A stretch of DNA of 64,000 nucleotides from Thalassospira profundimaris (GTDB taxonomy: Bacteria; Pseudomonadota; Alphaproteobacteria; Rhodospirillales; Thalassospiraceae): NCBI RefSeq assembly GCF_003326755.1, contig NZ_JPWH01000002.1:1-64000 (forward strand), written 5' to 3'. The notes beneath the pieces are model-generated. The model searched no databases and had not been told where the DNA came from. It saw only the letters and a list, made by a program, of their open reading frames with translations. Positions 1 to 8,271 of the stretch are shown here, in pieces. Numbering within the stretch: the first letter of the stretch is position 1; each line of letters begins with the position of its first letter. The position numbers and the translations under genes were made by a program.

Positions 1-75
1 CGGCGAAGCCGCGCGCAGATTGCGGGCCTTTTCTCATTTACAGCACGAAGAAGCATCCGGCTTGCTCTTAATGTA

Positions 76-111
76 CAAAGGCCTGATTTGATGAGACCAG
101 GCCTTTGTTTT
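76..111 (+). terminator. Rho-independent terminator of a gene upstream of the window
   Basis: Arms CAAAGGCCTG (76-85) and CAGGCCTTTG (98-107) form a perfect 10-bp stem with a 12-nt loop, followed by TTTT on the plus strand. Bases 1-75 probably hold the last codons of a plus-strand gene (a TAA at 69-71 closes one open frame and a TGA at 90-92 another), but too little is present to choose a frame or name a product. Confidence 0.6.
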
Positions 112-150
112 GGTGCTGTTTTTGTGCACTTGAAGGCAAATCGCTTCAGA

Positions 151-1440
151 TTAAGACAGTCGATCCTTGAGACCAAACCACATGCCAACAAGGGGCAGAA
201 ACCACGGTTTTCCACTATTGAACGGAATGGCGGGCCAATCGAGATCTGCCAGCGGGTTTGTGTCATTCCGCCCCATTGCCAGATCGGCGAGAACTTGGCC
301 GATCAGGGTGGACATTTGTGCCCCGTGGCCGGAATATCCCATGCCATAGATCATGCCATCGGCCTCACCCGCCCGCGGGAAGCGGTCCTGGGTCATGCCA
401 ACAAGGCCACCCCAGCAATAATCAATATCGACATGTGCCAGATGCGGAAAGATTTCAACCATGCTTCTACGCAGAATGTCGCCCGATTTGGCATCTGATT
501 TCTGGTCTGATACCGCCGAAAACCGGGCACGGCCGCCAAAAATAAGCCGATTGTCGGGAGAGAGGCGAAAGTAATTGCCGATATTCATTGAATTCACATA
601 GGTGCGGTTGCCCGGCACGGTCGCGGCAATTTCTGCATCGGTCAGCGGGCGGGTGGCAATGATAAAGGAGCCGACACTAATGATCCGTTTGCGGAAATAA
701 CCAAGCGGTGCTTTTTTTTCCCGTCGGGTATAGCCGCCTGTTGCCACGATAACCCGATCGGCCAGAATTTTACCTTTTGCTGTTGTCAGTTCCCACATGC
801 TGCCATTTCGGGACCGGCCGGTAAGCGGGGCGTTTTCCCATATTTTGGCACCGTGGCGATGGGCGGCGTCAGCCAGGCCATTCACAAACCGGCCCATATG
901 CATCATCGCCGATTTTTCATAAAGCATGCCGCCATGAAAAATTTGCGGGCCGATTTCGGATGCGAGATCGTTTTTGTCGATCCATTTGGTATCCGGATCG
1001 ACTTCTTTGTTAATCAACTCGAAATTGGCCCTAAGCCCGGCCACATGGGAGGCCTTTGAGGCCAGTTTGAGTTTGCCCGAACGACGGAAGTCGCAGGCAA
1101 TGTTTTCTTCGGCGATGAGTTCCTCGATCATGTCGATCGAGGAATCATAGGCCTTGTAAAGGGTCTTTGCGCGATCTGCGCCCAGATGTTTTTGGGCGTC
1201 GGCATAACCATGCGCAATACCGTTATTAAGGTGTCCCCCATTGCGCCCTGATCCACCCGAGCCCACCTGGCCGGCTTCAAGAACGGCAACATTTACACCT
1301 TCCTTCGCCAGTTTTCGTGCGGCATTGAGGCCGGTGAAGCCCGCACCAATGACGGCAACATCAACCTTTCCCTCAACAGGGCCGGTTTGGCCGAGCGCAA
1401 AGGGGGTGGAACTGTCATGCCAGTAGGACACATATTTCAT
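151..1440 (-). CDS. FAD-dependent amine/D-amino-acid oxidoreductase (DadA/PuuB-like)
   Basis: A 429-residue flavoprotein of the DAO superfamily. The N-terminal dinucleotide-binding motif GAGFTG lies at residues 32-37, followed by the acidic strand end VLEAG and a glycine-rich GSGRNGGH segment near 62-70. The C-terminal GYSGHGAQ segment closes the FAD site. The lead-in SYWHDS before the Rossmann fold is typical of gamma-glutamylputrescine oxidase (PuuB)-like enzymes, which oxidise a secondary or primary amine to an aldehyde plus ammonia and peroxide. It is the promoter-distal partner of the HAD gene just upstream on the same strand (15-nt gap). With aminotransferase and aldehyde dehydrogenase genes nearby, amine oxidation is likely; the substrate is not known. 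Confidence 0.85.
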   Translation of the reverse strand: MKYVSYWHDSSTPFALGQTGPVEGKVDVAVIGAGFTGLNAARKLAKEGVNVAVLEAGQVGSGGSGRNGGHLNNGIAHGYADAQKHLGADRAKTLYKAYDSSIDMIEELIAEENIACDFRRSGKLKLASKASHVAGLRANFELINKEVDPDTKWIDKNDLASEIGPQIFHGGMLYEKSAMMHMGRFVNGLADAAHRHGAKIWENAPLTGRSRNGSMWELTTAKGKILADRVIVATGGYTRREKKAPLGYFRKRIISVGSFIIATRPLTDAEIAATVPGNRTYVNSMNIGNYFRLSPDNRLIFGGRARFSAVSDQKSDAKSGDILRRSMVEIFPHLAHVDIDYCWGGLVGMTQDRFPRAGEADGMIYGMGYSGHGAQMSTLIGQVLADLAMGRNDTNPLADLDWPAIPFNSGKPWFLPLVGMWFGLKDRLS

Positions 1441-1455
1441 TGCACGTTTCCTGGC

Positions 1456-2121
1456 TTACAGTCCGACGACGGCGGCCAGACCGGAGACATCGGCAATTTC
1501 GGTATAGCCATAATAGGGATTGGCCGGTTCATGACCGCGATTAACCCAGACTTTGTTGCGAATGCCAAGGTCATGGGCCGTCATCAGGTCATAACGGAAG
1601 CTTGAGGATACATGCAAAATATCTTCCGGCCCGCAATTGAGCTGGTCGAACATATATTCAAAGGCCTGCATTTGCGGTTTGTATGCACCGGCACTTTCGG
1701 CGGTGAAAACATGCGCAATCGGCGTGCCCAGGCGGGCAATATTATGCGGGATCTGTTCGTTCATGGAATTGGTCAGGGCAACCAGCGGAATTTTATCGCC
1801 GATTTTGGCCAGACCCGCCGGAACATCAGGATGCGGACCCCAGGTCGGGACACGGTTATAAATGTCTTCGGCAATTTTCGGGTCAAAGGCGATGTTGTTG
1901 CGTTTGCATGTCCGCTCCAGCGCATTATAGACGATTTCGGCATAGGGCTTCCAGGCACCGAGCACTTCGTCAAGGCGATAGGCCGAAAAGTTCTCGATGA
2001 AAATATCCATTTGTTCGGCCGAAAGCATATGCCCGTAATGATCACGGGCAGCACCTGCCATATCAAATTTGATCATGGTGCCGTGGCAGTCAAAAGTAAT
2101 GAATTTGGGGCGGAATGTCAT
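1456..2121 (-). CDS. HAD hydrolase, haloacid dehalogenase type II family
   Basis: A 221-residue HAD-superfamily hydrolase. The nucleophile motif FDCHGTM has its Asp at residue 11; LTNS supplies the motif II Ser/Thr-Asn region, KPQMQAF the motif III Lys, and a late Asp follows SSSFRYD. In well-studied L-2-haloacid dehalogenases the last motif is S-S-N-x-x-D. Here the Ser is kept but the Asn position is Phe, so real dehalogenase activity is doubtful and a related C-heteroatom hydrolase or phosphatase role is possible. It leads a two-gene minus-strand unit with the FAD oxidase and diverges from the cupin gene across about 240 bp. A second family member lies at 7465-8196. Confidence 0.8.
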   Translation of the reverse strand: MTFRPKFITFDCHGTMIKFDMAGAARDHYGHMLSAEQMDIFIENFSAYRLDEVLGAWKPYAEIVYNALERTCKRNNIAFDPKIAEDIYNRVPTWGPHPDVPAGLAKIGDKIPLVALTNSMNEQIPHNIARLGTPIAHVFTAESAGAYKPQMQAFEYMFDQLNCGPEDILHVSSSFRYDLMTAHDLGIRNKVWVNRGHEPANPYYGYTEIADVSGLAAVVGL

Positions 2122-2362
2122 TTTTGTACTCCCTGAAAGATTGATGTGAATATCCTTGTCCCATTACGGCGACAGTGATTGCCGCGTTTGACGTTTCCAG
2201 AGCAGAAAATTGCGTTTGTTCACACCGGCACGGCACGCGATGCCGCAAAAGAAAAATCTTTGGTGCGCGTCACTGCCGGTGCTCGGGCAGGGTATAGGGA
2301 TCGCAGATAACATATCGTGTGGCGGCATTGGCTGCCTTTTCCCGGATAGAGGATTTAAAACC

Positions 2363-2731
2363 GTGAGCAAACTTGTGCCGCTTGATGTTGCGCCTTCTTT
2401 TGCCCCGCGTGAAAACGCGGCTTTGCCGGAACGTCTTATAGAAGGCAATCCTCATTTTAAAACCTGGGAACTTGATGCGGCCCTGGCCGAGGTCGCCAAA
2501 TGGGGGCAGATCAGAAGCGGTATCTGGGAAGCAACACAGGGTACCACTGTTTCGATCAAGGGCGATACCTTTGAGTTTTGCCATATCCTTTCGGGGGTGG
2601 TCGAAATTAGCGAGGATGGCGGGGAGAGCCACAGATTTTCAGCCGGTGAGAGCTTTGTCATGAAGCCGGGCTTTGTCGGGCAGTGGCGAACGATTGAAAC
2701 CGTTCGGAAAATTTTCGTTATTGCATCCTGA
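2363..2731 (+). CDS. Small cupin-domain protein
   Basis: About 122 residues if started at the GTG at 2363, which has an AGAGGA ribosome site at 2348-2353; the frame stays open upstream to 2210, but that extension does not look like cupin sequence. The body has the cupin_3 (DUF861) look: WEATQGT, then the FEFCHILSG strand pair, GES in the second turn and MKPGFVGQW near the end. Such small cupins (like (S)-ureidoglycine aminohydrolase halves) sit in amino-acid and amine degradation clusters and may act on a small carboxylate or as a binding protein. It starts the plus-strand unit leading into the M20 deacylase, with an 8-nt gap. Confidence 0.75.
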   Translation: MSKLVPLDVAPSFAPRENAALPERLIEGNPHFKTWELDAALAEVAKWGQIRSGIWEATQGTTVSIKGDTFEFCHILSGVVEISEDGGESHRFSAGESFVMKPGFVGQWRTIETVRKIFVIAS

Positions 2732-2739
2732 GGCCGAAA

Positions 2740-3885
2740 ATGACTGGACAGAATGTGACCCCGGTCGAGATGCTCGATCGCCTCGTTTCCTTTCCCACGG
2801 TCGTGGGGACGAGCAATCAGGATTTGATGGCATTTGTCGCGGACTATCTAAAGGCGCATGGTGTTGTCACTCACGTGCTGCCAGGGCCCGAAGGGAATCG
2901 GTCAAATCTGTTTGCCACGATCGGTGATCCGTCAAAACCCGGCTATATCCTGTCGGGGCATGTGGATGTTGTCCCGGCGGGCGAACCGGAATGGCAGGCC
3001 GATCCGTTCATCATGCGCCAGCATGAAGACGGACGGCTGATTGGCCGTGGAACCTGTGACATGAAAGGATATGTCGCGGCCATTTTGGCAGTGGTGCCAA
3101 ATCTCGTCGCCATGAAGCCTGAAACGCCCATTCATCTGGCCCTGTCCTATGACGAGGAAATTGGTTGTCGCGGTGTCCCGCACATGATTTCCGCCCTGCC
3201 AGATCTGTGTGCTCCGCCCCTGGGGGCGATTATTGGCGAACCATCGGGGCTGGTGCCTGTCCTGGCCCATAAAGGCAAGGCTGCCCTGCATGTTGAGGCA
3301 CAAGGCATTTCAGGACACAGTTCGCGCACCGATTTGGGCGTGAACGCCATTCACGCCATGTTGCCGGTTTTGGTTGCAGCCCGAAACCAGGCAAAATTGC
3401 TGGAACAGGGGCCGTTTGACCCGCGTTTTTCACCGTCTTGCTCCAGCCTGCAGGTTGGAACGATTGCGGGCGGGCAGGCGGTGAATATCATTCCCGACCA
3501 CGCGGAAGTGCAAATGGAATGCCGGGCCATTGCCGGCATTGACCCGAAGGCCCTGTTCGCACCGATTCTGGATGTGATTGAAGCTGAAAATCTGGCGGGC
3601 CCTGCAAAGCTGGCCGCGCAATGGATTTCATCCTATCCGGCGTTGGCCCTGCCGCAGGATCATGCGCTGGCGGAGTTGATGACAGTCATTTCCGGGCATG
3701 CCCCTCTTGCTGCCGTAAGCTACGGATCGGAAGCGGGGCTTTTCCAGGCGGCCGGTATTCCGGCCATCATATGCGGGCCGGGTGACATTTCCCGGGCCCA
3801 CAAACCCGAGGAATATTTGACCGTTTCGGAATTGATGGCCACGGCAGATATGATCCTGGCCCTGGGAAACAGGCTTTCGGTGTGA
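2740..3885 (+). CDS. M20 family deacylase, acetylornithine deacetylase-like (ArgE)
   Basis: A 381-residue metallopeptidase-family amidohydrolase. Zinc-site motifs are in order: GHVDVVP (His74, Asp76), GRGTCDMKG (bridging Asp), YDEEIGCRG (catalytic Glu pair) and, near the C-terminus, the final His in SRAHKPEEY. A lid/dimerisation domain sits between, beginning around HKGKAALHVEA. The length and motifs fit ArgE, which removes acetyl from N-acetylornithine. Here the gene is in a catabolic island and not among arginine biosynthesis genes, so removal of an N-acyl group from an imported amino acid or diamine is more likely. It follows the cupin gene by 8 nt. Confidence 0.88.
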   Translation: MTGQNVTPVEMLDRLVSFPTVVGTSNQDLMAFVADYLKAHGVVTHVLPGPEGNRSNLFATIGDPSKPGYILSGHVDVVPAGEPEWQADPFIMRQHEDGRLIGRGTCDMKGYVAAILAVVPNLVAMKPETPIHLALSYDEEIGCRGVPHMISALPDLCAPPLGAIIGEPSGLVPVLAHKGKAALHVEAQGISGHSSRTDLGVNAIHAMLPVLVAARNQAKLLEQGPFDPRFSPSCSSLQVGTIAGGQAVNIIPDHAEVQMECRAIAGIDPKALFAPILDVIEAENLAGPAKLAAQWISSYPALALPQDHALAELMTVISGHAPLAAVSYGSEAGLFQAAGIPAIICGPGDISRAHKPEEYLTVSELMATADMILALGNRLSV

Positions 3886-4014
3886 GAACGGCATATCATG
3901 CGGTGATCATGCCGGGCTGCAATGAATAGTGCCGCAGCAGCACCCGATCAAAGCAAACATGCTGCCTGATCGGATGTAATTTCTAAAAACAATGACGATG
4001 GAAATTTCTGGACA

Positions 4015-4875
4015 ATGACAACAGACCGAACCCATTTGCAAAAACGTGCCGAGGGCGTCGAGATCGTTCCTTTTACCACCGATCACCTTGAAGGTGCGTG
4101 GCGTTTGTCCCAGGCGGAATCCTGGCCTCACCGGGTGGAAGACTGGGCCTTGACCCTGTCGGTCTCCCAGGGGGTTGTCGCCCTTTATGACGGTGAAATT
4201 GTGGGAACATCGCTTTGCTCGCTGTTTGGTGATGTTGCGACATTGAATATGATCGTTGTTGATGGTCGCATGCGCGGACGGGGGCTTGGCCGTTTGATGA
4301 TGGAAAAAATCATCGCGATTGCCGGCGACCGTGAACAGCGCCTTGTCGCCACCCAGGACGGTATCCCGCTTTACGAGAAAATGGGCTTCGTCGGGCAGGG
4401 TCGCATTGTGCAGCATCAGGGGATTGTCGGCCCAGTGCCCGCCTTGGATGAAACGGTGCGTGAGGCAGATGCCGACACTATGGCGGCAGATCTGGAGGCA
4501 ATTTGCCAGATGGATATGGCGGCATCAGGAATGTCACGCGCAAAGTTGCTGGCAGGCATCGCCCTGGCAGGCGGTACCGTTTTGATTGCCGATGGCGGTT
4601 TTGCGATGTTGCGCCGGTTTGGTCGTGGCCAGGTCGTTGGCCCGATTGTAGCCAACAGCACGGAAACGGCCAAGACCCTGATTTCCGCGGCAGCCGTCCG
4701 ATGTGAAGGGGCGTTTTTGCGCCTGGATGTGCCCGCAGAATATGAATTGTCCGGCTTTATTGAAAAATTGGGCCTTGCCCATGCGGGAGGCGGGCTGTCC
4801 ATGACGCGCGCCGCAAAACGACGTGATCCACAAGACGTGAAAACATATGCCCTGGTTTCCCAGGCGCTTGGCTGA
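4015..4875 (+). CDS. GNAT N-acetyltransferase with C-terminal second acetyltransferase-like domain
   Basis: A 286-residue two-part protein. The N-terminal half is a GNAT domain with the acetyl-CoA loop RMRGRGLGR near residues 84-92 and the typical IPLYEKMGF strand-helix about 40 residues later. The second half, from about residue 140, resembles the Acetyltransf_18 type domain often joined to such GNAT domains. It would transfer acetyl from acetyl-CoA to an amine. The gene follows the deacylase after 129 nt and precedes the aminotransferase with a 20-nt gap. The nearby deacylase makes an acetylation/deacetylation cycle on a diamine conceivable, but that is inference. Confidence 0.8.
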   Translation: MTTDRTHLQKRAEGVEIVPFTTDHLEGAWRLSQAESWPHRVEDWALTLSVSQGVVALYDGEIVGTSLCSLFGDVATLNMIVVDGRMRGRGLGRLMMEKIIAIAGDREQRLVATQDGIPLYEKMGFVGQGRIVQHQGIVGPVPALDETVREADADTMAADLEAICQMDMAASGMSRAKLLAGIALAGGTVLIADGGFAMLRRFGRGQVVGPIVANSTETAKTLISAAAVRCEGAFLRLDVPAEYELSGFIEKLGLAHAGGGLSMTRAAKRRDPQDVKTYALVSQALG

Positions 4876-4895
4876 TCGCAAATTTGGAGTTTGCA

Positions 4896-6269
4896 ATGTT
4901 AACCAATTCTTTGATTGAGCTGGATCGCCAGCATCTGGTCCACCCGGTTTCATCATTTCGCGGCCATGAAGCCCGCGGTGTGCGCGTTCTCAAATCGGCC
5001 AAGGGGGCGATTGTTCGCGATAGCGAAGGGCGCGAATTGATTGACGGTTTTGCCGGTTTGTGGTGTGTCAATACCGGGTATGGTCAGGACAGCATTGTCG
5101 AGGCTGCCGCGCGCCAGATGCGCGAATTGCCCTATGCGACCGGTTATTTCGACATCGGGGCCGAAGCACCGATCCGTCTGGCATCGGAACTGGCCGATCG
5201 TGCCCCGGGCGACCTTAATCATATCTATTTTACGCTCGGCGGATCGGACGCGGTTGACAGTACAATCCGCTATATCCGCTATTACTGGCATGCCAAGGGG
5301 CAGCCAAACCGGGACCAGTTCATTTCGATTGAACAGGGGTATCATGGTTCGTCAACGATGGGTGCAGGCTTGACGGCCCTTCCGGCTTTCCATGACGGAT
5401 TTGGCGCGCCTTATGCGTGGCAACATAAAATTTCATCGCATTACGTTTATCGCAATCCGGTCGGCACGGACCCGCAGGCGATTATCGAAGCCTCCGTTGC
5501 GGAATTACGCGCAAAAATAGCCGAGCTTGGCGAGGATCGTGTGGCCGCATTCTATGCCGAACCGATTCAGGGTTCCGGCGGCGTGCTGGTGCCACCCACG
5601 GGCTGGGTCAAGGCGATGCGCGATGTCTGCGCTGAATACGGCATCCTGTTTGTGGCTGACGAGGTTATTACCGGCTTTGGCCGTACCGGCCCGATATTTG
5701 CCTGCCTTGAAGAGGATATTGTGCCCGATCTGATGACGGTCGCCAAAGGCCTGACCGCTGGCTATGCGCCGATGGGGGCCGTCTTCATGTCCGACAGTGT
5801 TTATGAAACGATTGCTCAGGGCGCAGGTCCCAAGGCTGTGGGACATGGCTTTACCTATTCGGCGCATCCGGTTTCGGCCGCCGTCGCTCTGGAGGTTTTA
5901 AGGCTTTATGAGGGCGGGTTGTTTGAACGTGGTATCGAGGCCGGGAAACGCCTGATGGCCGGATTGGAAGGTCTGCGTGATCATCCGCTGGTGGGGGATG
6001 TGCGTGGACGCGGGATGCTGGCGGCCGTTGAACTTGTGGTCGACAAGGAAAAGAAAACCCCGTTGCCCGCCGAAGTCCAGCCTGCCACCCGCCTGTTGGA
6101 CCGGGCCTGGGAGCATGGCCTGATTGTGCGGTCATTCCCGCAGGGTGTTTTTGGCTATGCGCCGCCGTTATGCTGTACCGATGACGAAATTGACCAGATC
6201 GTCGAACGGACCCGTCGCGTGCTTGATGTAACGCTGGATGATCCGGAAATTATTGCGGCCATGCGCTGA
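4896..6269 (+). CDS. Class III PLP-dependent aminotransferase (amine:pyruvate type)
   Basis: A 457-residue fold-type I aminotransferase. The ATG at 4896 has a GGAG site six bases upstream, so I prefer it to the TTG at 4884. Visible landmarks are the GFAGLWCVNTGYG substrate region, GGSDAVDS in the cofactor phosphate region, FVADEVITGFGRTG (Asp contacting the pyridine nitrogen), the Schiff-base Lys284 in VAKGLTAGYAPMGA, and GFTYSAHPV. This profile fits omega-amino acid or amine:pyruvate aminotransferases (SpuC-like) that convert a primary amine to an aldehyde. Its stop overlaps the start of the downstream dehydrogenase, so the two are translationally coupled. Confidence 0.88.
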   Translation: MLTNSLIELDRQHLVHPVSSFRGHEARGVRVLKSAKGAIVRDSEGRELIDGFAGLWCVNTGYGQDSIVEAAARQMRELPYATGYFDIGAEAPIRLASELADRAPGDLNHIYFTLGGSDAVDSTIRYIRYYWHAKGQPNRDQFISIEQGYHGSSTMGAGLTALPAFHDGFGAPYAWQHKISSHYVYRNPVGTDPQAIIEASVAELRAKIAELGEDRVAAFYAEPIQGSGGVLVPPTGWVKAMRDVCAEYGILFVADEVITGFGRTGPIFACLEEDIVPDLMTVAKGLTAGYAPMGAVFMSDSVYETIAQGAGPKAVGHGFTYSAHPVSAAVALEVLRLYEGGLFERGIEAGKRLMAGLEGLRDHPLVGDVRGRGMLAAVELVVDKEKKTPLPAEVQPATRLLDRAWEHGLIVRSFPQGVFGYAPPLCCTDDEIDQIVERTRRVLDVTLDDPEIIAAMR

Positions 6270-7180
6270 TGGCGCTGTTGTATCTATCAACACCGGAACG
6301 GGCGGTTGCCTGGCAAAAAATCTTTGCCGATGCCGGCGAGGAGATGGTGATTGGCGAGGAGGCGGTAACGGATCCTGCCGCCATCACGCATATTGCCTGT
6401 TGGTATCCACCGGCTGATATTGCCCGTTATCCCAATGTGCGGGTTGTGATCAGTATCGGGGCGGGGGTCGATCAGATCCCCGCGCTGCCCGGCGGGGTTC
6501 AGTTGTCACGAACTGTTTCTTCGCAAATTGACGGGATGGTCCGGGAATGGGTGGTGATGGCAACCCTGATGCTTCATCGCGGCATGCCAACCTATATTGA
6601 ACAGTCCACCAGGGAAATATGGCAGGCGCATGCTGGTCTTGCGACGCGTCAAACCAGTATTGGCATCATGGGCACGGGGCGGGTTGGTCTGCCGGTTGCC
6701 CGAACACTGATTGATCTTGGCTTTGATGTCTGTGGCTGGAGCCGTTCGGGCCGTTCTGTTGCGGGAATGCCTGTTTACGGCGAAAGGGATCTCGACCGGT
6801 TTTTGGGCCAGAGCAATCTTTTGATTTGTCTGTTGCCCCTGACCGACCAGACACGCGGGTTAATGTCGGGCGCATTTTTTGAAAAACTGCCGATGGGAAG
6901 TCGGCTTGTCCATGCCGGGCGCGGTGCGGAGCTTGATATGGATGCCCTTCATACTGCCCTGCAAAACGGGCGGATCGAAAGCGCCATGCTGGATGTGACC
7001 AACCCGGAACCCTTGCCCAAGGGGCATTGGGCCTGGTCGGATCCACGGGTTATCATTACGCCACATATTGGTTCTGTTACCGATTATGAACAAGGCGCAC
7101 GGCATGTTCTTGCGGTAATCAGGGCTGACCGGGGCGGAGAAGAGATTCCGGGACGGGTTGATCAAAATTTGGGCTACTAG
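6269..7180 (+). CDS. D-2-hydroxyacid dehydrogenase, glyoxylate/hydroxypyruvate reductase A-like
   Basis: A 303-residue NAD(P)-dependent reductase of the D-isomer 2-hydroxyacid dehydrogenase family. The Rossmann motif GIMGTGRVG lies near residues 130-139. The catalytic Arg is in HAGRGAELD, the Glu in NPEPLP and the His in PHIGSVT. The compact size and the WYPPADIARYPNVR start match GhrA-like proteins that reduce glyoxylate or hydroxypyruvate. The ATG overlaps the aminotransferase stop (ATGCGCTGATGG). It may reduce the keto acid made by the aminotransferase, or remove a glyoxylate by-product. Confidence 0.85.
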   Translation: MALLYLSTPERAVAWQKIFADAGEEMVIGEEAVTDPAAITHIACWYPPADIARYPNVRVVISIGAGVDQIPALPGGVQLSRTVSSQIDGMVREWVVMATLMLHRGMPTYIEQSTREIWQAHAGLATRQTSIGIMGTGRVGLPVARTLIDLGFDVCGWSRSGRSVAGMPVYGERDLDRFLGQSNLLICLLPLTDQTRGLMSGAFFEKLPMGSRLVHAGRGAELDMDALHTALQNGRIESAMLDVTNPEPLPKGHWAWSDPRVIITPHIGSVTDYEQGARHVLAVIRADRGGEEIPGRVDQNLGY

Positions 7181-7464
7181 GCGTCAAGATCAGCCCGCGT
7201 GGTGAAATATGCCGCTTTGACGACGAAAAAAGAACAATATTCTGCGCCTGCCCCATGTTTCGGCGTTTCGAGCAGGGCTTTTGGGTAGAAAGTTGACGAT
7301 AAGAAAAAATTGCAGGGAGGCGGAAGTCGGGGTGTCCGGCGGTTGATCCATTCAGCCAAAGACATTGTAAACAGCCGGTTTGCGCCGATTTCCCCCGAAA
7401 CGATCCAGTCTGACATTGCCGTCTGATACAGGTTTAACGGTGCTGGTGCGAGAGGGTTTCCCCT
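7181..7464. other. Gene-poor spacer before the HAD/ABC transporter unit
   Basis: About 284 bp with no convincing gene. A 79-codon minus-strand open frame (7177-7416) has no recognisable features and no clear ribosome site. The stretch probably holds the promoter for the downstream HAD and ABC importer genes, but I see no clear -35/-10 pair or operator. Confidence 0.5.
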
Positions 7465-8196
7465 ATGGTGAATGATGCTGCGACCAAACCTCTATCCGAA
7501 TTTCGATATGTAACCTTCGATGTTGTCGGGACGCTGATCGATTTCGAGGGAGCAATCAAGGATGGCCTTGCCAAAATTGCGCGCAGGGAAGGTGTGGTCC
7601 TGGATGGCGAGGCGGTGTTGCCGGTCTATCGGGACGCCCGCTACGAACCTGATGCCGGACTGTTCCCGGACGATCTTGGTCGTTGCTATTCAAGGATCGC
7701 TCAGAAATTTTCACTTCCGGATACGGAAGAATACCGACAGTTAATGATCGATGCAGTCGGAGAAGCACAACCCTTTGCCGACAGTATTGAGGCGATGGCG
7801 ATTTTGAAAAAGCATTACAAGCTGATTGCCATGACCAATGCCCGTCGCTGGGCTTTTGACAAATACGCACATAAATTGAACGCGCCCTTCTGGGCGGGTT
7901 TTACGACGGACGATACCAGGACGGAAAAGCCCGACCCCGCCTTCTTTCATCAGGTTTTTGACTATGTCGAAAAAGAGGGTGGCAGCAGGGACGACATTTT
8001 GCATACGGCGCAAAGCCAGCATCATGACATTGGAATTTCCCGGGAACTGGGGATGACAAACGTCTGGATCGAACGCCGTCACGGGCAACAGGGCTATGGG
8101 GGCACGATCGAACCCAGCGAATTTACGCAACCCGATTACCATTTTCATGCGCTGATCGAGCTGGCCAGAGCAGCCGAAGAAGCTTTTGGCGCATGA
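7465..8196 (+). CDS. HAD hydrolase, haloacid dehalogenase type II family (second copy)
   Basis: A 243-residue HAD protein with nucleophile motif TFDVVGTLIDFEG (Asp19), motif II MTNARRW and motif III EKPDPAFF. The final motif reads QSQHHD. Compared with the S-S-N-x-x-D of characterised L-2-haloacid dehalogenases, both the Ser and the Asn are Gln, so calling it a dehalogenase would be unsafe. It is distinct from the other family member at 1456-2121, so the two are not a recent duplication. It sits 75 bp upstream of the ABC importer and may act on the imported compound. Confidence 0.8.
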   Translation: MVNDAATKPLSEFRYVTFDVVGTLIDFEGAIKDGLAKIARREGVVLDGEAVLPVYRDARYEPDAGLFPDDLGRCYSRIAQKFSLPDTEEYRQLMIDAVGEAQPFADSIEAMAILKKHYKLIAMTNARRWAFDKYAHKLNAPFWAGFTTDDTRTEKPDPAFFHQVFDYVEKEGGSRDDILHTAQSQHHDIGISRELGMTNVWIERRHGQQGYGGTIEPSEFTQPDYHFHALIELARAAEEAFGA

Positions 8197-8271
8197 AGTT
8201 AACAGGGCTGATACGTGGCAAAAAGATCATGATGGCTCATTTATCTTTTATCAGGGAAGGTGGATATAGCG

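Noticed and set aside
7177-7416. 79-codon minus-strand frame in the spacer before the HAD/ABC genes
   Set aside because: No motif and no credible start signal; composition unlike neighbouring genes.
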